Of a stretch of DNA of 64,000 bases, positions 60,935-64,000 are shown piece after piece (position 1 is the first letter of the stretch; each line of letters opens with the position of its first letter). The notes under the pieces were generated by a model, which saw only the letters and a list, made by a program, of their open reading frames with translations, had not been told where the DNA came from and did no database searches. Source of the stretch: Sphingomonas lacusdianchii (GTDB lineage: Bacteria; Pseudomonadota; Alphaproteobacteria; Sphingomonadales; Sphingomonadaceae); NCBI RefSeq assembly GCF_022664395.1, contig NZ_JAKRET010000013.1, forward strand, positions 85,322 through 149,321. Reading direction: 5' to 3'. The translations under genes were made by a program, and so were the position numbers.

Positions 60935-61875
60935 GCGCGGGCGACCTTGTTGAAGCGGCCATTCTTGCGGTACGCGACCAGCCATTCGGGCGCGACCGTC
61001 GCCAACGGCACCGGACGGATGTCGAACGCCTCGATCCCCTCCACATCGCCGGCGACGACATTGTCGCGCGAGAGCATCGCCCACTGATCCTTGCTGATCG
61101 GCGTGAACGGCAGCGCCGCGATCAGCCCGCCCAGTTCGTTCGCGACCTCGACGAAGCGGACGTCACGCCCGACCGCGCGCGCGATCCAACGGTTGAGTTC
61201 GCCCATCGACATCACGTCCGGCCCGCCGATCGCATAGGTCTGTCCACCGAACCGGTCCGGATCGGCCAGCGCCTTCACCACCACCTGCGCCAGATCGACG
61301 ACATAGATTGGCTGGAACTTCGTCCCCGCCGCCATCACCGGCACGATCGGCCGTCCGATCAGCGCCGGCGCGCCGGCGATCATGCCGGCGAAGCGATTGA
61401 CGAAGCCGTCCTCGCGCCCGAACACAATCGAGGGGCGCAGCACAGTCGCCTTCGGGAATGCCGCCCGCACCACGTCCTCACCCGCCGCCTTCGACCGGCC
61501 ATAGGCGGAGGCCGATGCCGGATCAGCACCGATCGCGGAGATATGCACGAACGCCCCGACACCCGCCGCAGCCGCCGCCTCGGCGACATTGCGCGCGCCG
61601 GCGAGATGCACCTTGTCAAAATCGCCCTCGAGAATGCCGACGAGGTTCACGACCGCGTCCGATCCCGCCACCGCGCGGGCGATCGTGTCGGGGCGCGACA
61701 GGTCGGCGGCGACGAACTGCGTCTGGCCGAGGCCGCCTTGGGTGCGCAGGTACAGTGCCTGGCGCGGATCGCGTTGCGCGATGCGGACCCGTGCGCCCGC
61801 CTTCAACAATTCCTGTACGACATAGCGGCCGACGAAACCGCCACCGCCGAACAGCGTCACCAACTGGTTCTTCAT
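60931..61875 (-). CDS. NAD(P)-binding protein, complex I NDUFA9-like
   Basis: 314 aa from ATG 61875. Atypical short-chain dehydrogenase: the dinucleotide motif is LVTLFGGGGFVGRYVVQELLKAG, with ARVRIAQRDPRQALYLRTQGGLGQ, DAVVNLVGIL, VHISAIGADPASASAYGRSKAAGEDVV and YAIGGPDVMSMGELNRWIARA. It matches the alphaproteobacterial relatives of mitochondrial complex I subunit NDUFA9. The active-site Tyr-x3-Lys (YGRSK) is present. Ends in a 4-bp overlap with uppP. Confidence 0.88.
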   Translation of the reverse strand: MKNQLVTLFGGGGFVGRYVVQELLKAGARVRIAQRDPRQALYLRTQGGLGQTQFVAADLSRPDTIARAVAGSDAVVNLVGILEGDFDKVHLAGARNVAEAAAAAGVGAFVHISAIGADPASASAYGRSKAAGEDVVRAAFPKATVLRPSIVFGREDGFVNRFAGMIAGAPALIGRPIVPVMAAGTKFQPIYVVDLAQVVVKALADPDRFGGQTYAIGGPDVMSMGELNRWIARAVGRDVRFVEVANELGGLIAALPFTPISKDQWAMLSRDNVVAGDVEGIEAFDIRPVPLATVAPEWLVAYRKNGRFNKVARA

Positions 61876-61973
61876 CGTGCCCGCCTTTACCTGGCCCACA
61901 TGCCTCTATGCCAGCCCCATGCCGCTCCTGCAGCAAAACGGCAAGGACAACGTAGAAATCGCAAAATAAGTTG

Positions 61974-62002
61974 TTGACGCCCCGCCGCACCCCCCGTAGA
62001 GG
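61974..62002 (+). promoter_or_regulatory. Promoter of tRNA-Leu
   Basis: TTGACG (61974-61979), 17-bp spacer, TAGAGG (61997-62002), with the tRNA 5' end 17 bp beyond the -10 element. Confidence 0.6.
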
Positions 62003-62018
62003 CGCCCTCCTACCCCGT

Positions 62019-62105
62019 GCCCAGATGGCGGAATTGGTAGACGCACCAGCTTCAGGTGCTGGCGATCGCAAGGTCGTGGAGGTTCGAGTCCTCTTCTGGG
62101 CACCA
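62019..62105 (+). tRNA. tRNA-Leu (anticodon CAG)
   Basis: 87 nt including an encoded CCA. Acceptor stem GCCCAGA / TCTGGGC, anticodon stem CCAGC / GCTGG around the loop TTCAGGT (anticodon CAG, reading CUG), a long class II variable arm (CGATCGCAAGGTCGTG), and the T loop GGTTCGAGTCC. The CTG codon is frequent in this genome. A tyrosine integrase gene follows, so the 3' end is the likely insertion target. Confidence 0.97.
62081..62105 (+). other. Candidate attachment site at the 3' end of tRNA-Leu
   Basis: P4-type integrases use the T-arm to CCA end of tRNA genes as attB. The tRNA here is complete and the integrase starts 177 bp beyond it in the same direction, the standard layout of an integrated element. 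The matching copy would lie to the right of the window. Confidence 0.5.
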
Positions 62106-62282
62106 CTACTGGCTCTGGATACGTCCAGCATCGTCCAGTAAGCGACTGGTTTCGCAGCATTTCTCGACGGAGAATCGCCAGACACCGTCCGGCGAAATCC
62201 GCCTATGGGCATCAGCAGCGACCACAAAATGCTGCCCTTTTTGATGCCCTCGGATCGACCCGGCCCTGCTGGGAAAACGACC

Positions 62283-63509
62283 ATGCTGACCTACATCCAG
62301 ATCAACGCCGCCAAGCCGAGGGAGAAGGCCTGGCAACTCTCCGATTCACAAAACCTGTACCTCGTCGTCCAGCCCAACGGCTCGAAGCTGTGGCGCTTCA
62401 ACTATCGGTTCCTGGACAAGCAGAAGAAGCTCCATCTCGGCGGATGGCCGGCCGTGAGCCTCGCCGACGAGCGTGCACGCCGCGACGACGCCAAGAAGAA
62501 ACTTGCGGAAGGGATCGACCCGGCGCTGGAGAGGAAGCGCGCCCGGATCGCCGCCAAGTACGCGGCGGCGAATACCTTCCAGGCAGTCGCCGAGGAGTGG
62601 CTCGTCAAATGCGAGCGCGACGGACTAGCGCCCGTGACCGTCGACAAGATCCGGTGGCTGCTCGCCAAGGCCTACCCCCTGATCGGCACCATCCCGATCG
62701 CACAGATCACGCCGCATGAGGCGCTGGCCGTCCTGCGCGCGGTGGAAGCCACCGGTGCCTATGAGAGCGCACGGCGCATGCGCAGCGTCCTCAGCCGCGT
62801 GTTCCGCTATGGCGTGGCGACCGTCCGGTGCGAAAAGGACGTCGCCGCCGACCTTCGCGGTGCGATCGTCGTGCCGAAGGTCAAGCATTTCGCCGCCATC
62901 ACGCGACCGTCCGAAGTCGGTGCGCTGCTGCGGGCGATCGATGGCTACACCGGCCACAAGGTGACGGTGATGGCCATGCGCCTCTCGCCGCATGTATTGC
63001 TTCGTCCCGGCGAGCTTCGGCAAGCGGAATGGAGCGACATCGATTTCGACGAGGCGATCTGGTTCGTGCCTGCGGAGCACATGAAGATGCGCCGGCCGCA
63101 CCGCGTGCCCCTGTCGCGGCAAGTCATCGCGATGCTCAGGGAGCTTCACGGGCACACGCACTGGTGGAAGTACCTGTTTCCCTGCCTCGGCAAGCCTCGG
63201 AAGCCGATGTCAGAGAACACCGTCAACCAGGGCCTGCGCAAGCTCGGCTACACGACCGACCAGATGACGGCGCACGGGTTTAGGGCGATGGGCGCCACGC
63301 TGCTCAACGAGATGGGCAAGTGGAATCCGGATGCGATCGAGCGGCAACTTGCGCATGTCGATACCAATCAGGTGCGGCGCATTTACGCCCGGGGCGAGTA
63401 TTGGGACGAGCGTGTGGACATGATGCAGCACTGGTCCGACTATCTCGACAGGCTGCGCGAGGGAGGGAATGTCGTTAGGGCCGATTTCGGCAGGAAGGCG
63501 ACGGGCTAG
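62283..63509 (+). CDS. Tyrosine recombinase/integrase, P4 family
   Basis: 408 aa from ATG 62283. An N-terminal arm-binding domain of the DUF4102 type (ESDSQNLYL-like SDSQNLYLVVQPNGSKLWRFNYRF, KKLHLGGWPAVSLADERARRDDAKKKLAEGIDP), a SAM-like core-binding domain (TVDKIRWLLAKAYPLIG), and the catalytic domain. Active residues: Arg in LLRPGELRQAEWSDID, His-x2-Arg in TAHGFRAMGATLL, and the final RQLAHVDTNQVRRIYARGEYWDERVDMMQHWSDYL with the nucleophilic Tyr. It should excise and integrate the element next to tRNA-Leu. No excisionase is seen in the remaining 490 bp. Confidence 0.94.
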   Translation: MLTYIQINAAKPREKAWQLSDSQNLYLVVQPNGSKLWRFNYRFLDKQKKLHLGGWPAVSLADERARRDDAKKKLAEGIDPALERKRARIAAKYAAANTFQAVAEEWLVKCERDGLAPVTVDKIRWLLAKAYPLIGTIPIAQITPHEALAVLRAVEATGAYESARRMRSVLSRVFRYGVATVRCEKDVAADLRGAIVVPKVKHFAAITRPSEVGALLRAIDGYTGHKVTVMAMRLSPHVLLRPGELRQAEWSDIDFDEAIWFVPAEHMKMRRPHRVPLSRQVIAMLRELHGHTHWWKYLFPCLGKPRKPMSENTVNQGLRKLGYTTDQMTAHGFRAMGATLLNEMGKWNPDAIERQLAHVDTNQVRRIYARGEYWDERVDMMQHWSDYLDRLREGGNVVRADFGRKATG

Positions 63510-63586
63510 CCCCGGCACCCCCACGAAGCTGTGACGAGACCTCGGGCAGGATCGCATCGTGTCCGAGGTTCTGTCGCACCCCCGGT

Positions 63587-63847
63587 TCAATCCCTGTCGT
63601 CGATCGATGTGCCGGTCGACCAGCGTTCGTCGGTGTGCTCGAGAAAGAAGTCCGCTTCCTCCGTGATCGTTGCCACGGACAGGATCGTCGCACTCCCGTC
63701 GAGTTCGGTTGCAGAAGCAACGGCAAATGCCGGCTGATGCGTTTGATCAGAGCATTGGCTATCGCGAGGATGCCCGCGCAACCCCAGCCACCGGGCGCGC
63801 AGAAGCCAGCTCAACCGATCAGCGATTGATCCCACAGGCCAGCCCAT
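63587..63847 (-). CDS. Possible gene remnant or small hypothetical protein
   Basis: 86 codons. The last 40 (ATELDGSATILSVATITEEADFF...) have strongly G/C-ending codons and look like real coding sequence, while the first half has mixed codon use and no protein-like character. I read this as the 3' end of a gene cut by rearrangement in the integrated element, or a small gene with a later start. No family recognised. Confidence 0.3.
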   Translation of the reverse strand: MGWPVGSIADRLSWLLRARWLGLRGHPRDSQCSDQTHQPAFAVASATELDGSATILSVATITEEADFFLEHTDERWSTGTSIDDRD

Positions 63848-63930
63848 GCGCGCGTTCGCTGGCCTGACTTGCGACTAGGCGGCGTGGACAAATTGGTGAC
63901 GGTCAGCTTTCGCGTGTGTAACCTCAGTTC

Positions 63931-64000
63931 GTGAACCGTAAAGCGCACTTGATCGCGGCCATATTGGTTGGCCTTGCTACGCCCTCTGCCGCTTTGGCCG
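63931..64000 (+). CDS. Start of an exported protein (runs off the window)
   Basis: From GTG 63931 the frame reads MNRKAHLIAAILVGLATPSAALA, a textbook signal peptide with an Ala-x-Ala cleavage site, and stays open to the last base. The start is assumed from the signal; no strong ribosome site is visible. If real, it belongs to the element beyond the integrase. Confidence 0.5.
   Translation, partial: MNRKAHLIAAILVGLATPSAALA

Noticed and set aside
62211..62242. Possible terminator between tRNA-Leu and the integrase (GCAGC...GCTGC then T5)
   Set aside because: The stem is only 5 bp with an 11-nt loop, too weak to report as a feature.

Overview
The window is about 67 % GC, gene-dense chromosomal DNA. 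It looks like an alphaproteobacterium of the order Sphingomonadales, most likely Sphingomonas or a close relative. The basis is indirect, because there is no 16S gene: the gene order rpmF-plsX-fabH-ihfA-merR, the block rnd-lptC-lptA-lptB-rpoN, a bacterial CDC48-type AAA ATPase, a DUF1489 protein, a fused PabB/PabC, an FzlA-like GST, an NDUFA9-like protein upstream of uppP, and the palindromic intergenic repeats typical of this group.

Layout. 1-9 kb: 3' end of an aspartic protease/PDZ gene, a diheme cytochrome c, a secreted methyltransferase, a GNAT acetyltransferase, sppA, dnaN, an outer-membrane barrel protein and a histidine phosphatase. 9-14 kb: rlmN, an HdeA-like secreted protein, a TauE-type exporter, a flavin reductase, and a cytochrome b plus molybdopterin oxidoreductase pair. 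13.7-19.7 kb: a type III polyketide operon (synthase, methyltransferase, FAD oxidoreductase), a PmtA-like methyltransferase and the CDC48-type ATPase. 20-29.5 kb: a LysR regulator, cyclophilin, mgtE, a DUF1489 protein, a frameshifted msrA, a diguanylate cyclase, aspartate aminotransferase, the PabB-PabC fusion and an MBL hydrolase. 29.6-36.6 kb: rpmF-plsX-fabH-ihfA-merR, PBP1A and prfB. 36.6-46 kb: a lipoprotein methyltransferase, NUDIX, mscL, rpmG, two genes behind a possible general-stress promoter, dps, an ATP-dependent DNA ligase, a glutaminyl cyclase, a glutathionyl-hydroquinone reductase, a VOC protein and a glycine-rich double cold-shock protein. 46-53 kb: terC, rnd, lptCAB, rpoN, fzlA, a YdjM-like protein and a STAS-like protein. 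53-62 kb: glutamate synthase operon, uppP and an NDUFA9-like gene. 62-64 kb: tRNA-Leu(CAG) followed by a P4-type integrase, which marks the edge of an integrated element running off the right end.

Most of the window is housekeeping: fatty-acid initiation (plsX, fabH), LPS transport (lptCAB), undecaprenyl phosphate recycling (uppP), peptidoglycan synthesis (PBP1A), glutamate synthesis (gltBD), and folate precursor synthesis (pabBC). The most unusual arrangement is a MntA/HepT toxin-antitoxin-type module between gltD and gltB. All three junctions are 4-bp stop/start overlaps, so a nucleotidyltransferase/HEPN pair is wired into the glutamate synthase operon.

Other points worth attention are an orphan intrinsic terminator in front of the CDC48 gene (possible small RNA or attenuator), an msrA broken by one base, two predicted exported SAM-methyltransferases, a GDT1-like membrane protein whose signature acidic residues are altered, two candidate sigma-EcfG promoters next to stress-type genes, and several families of large double-hairpin intergenic repeats.
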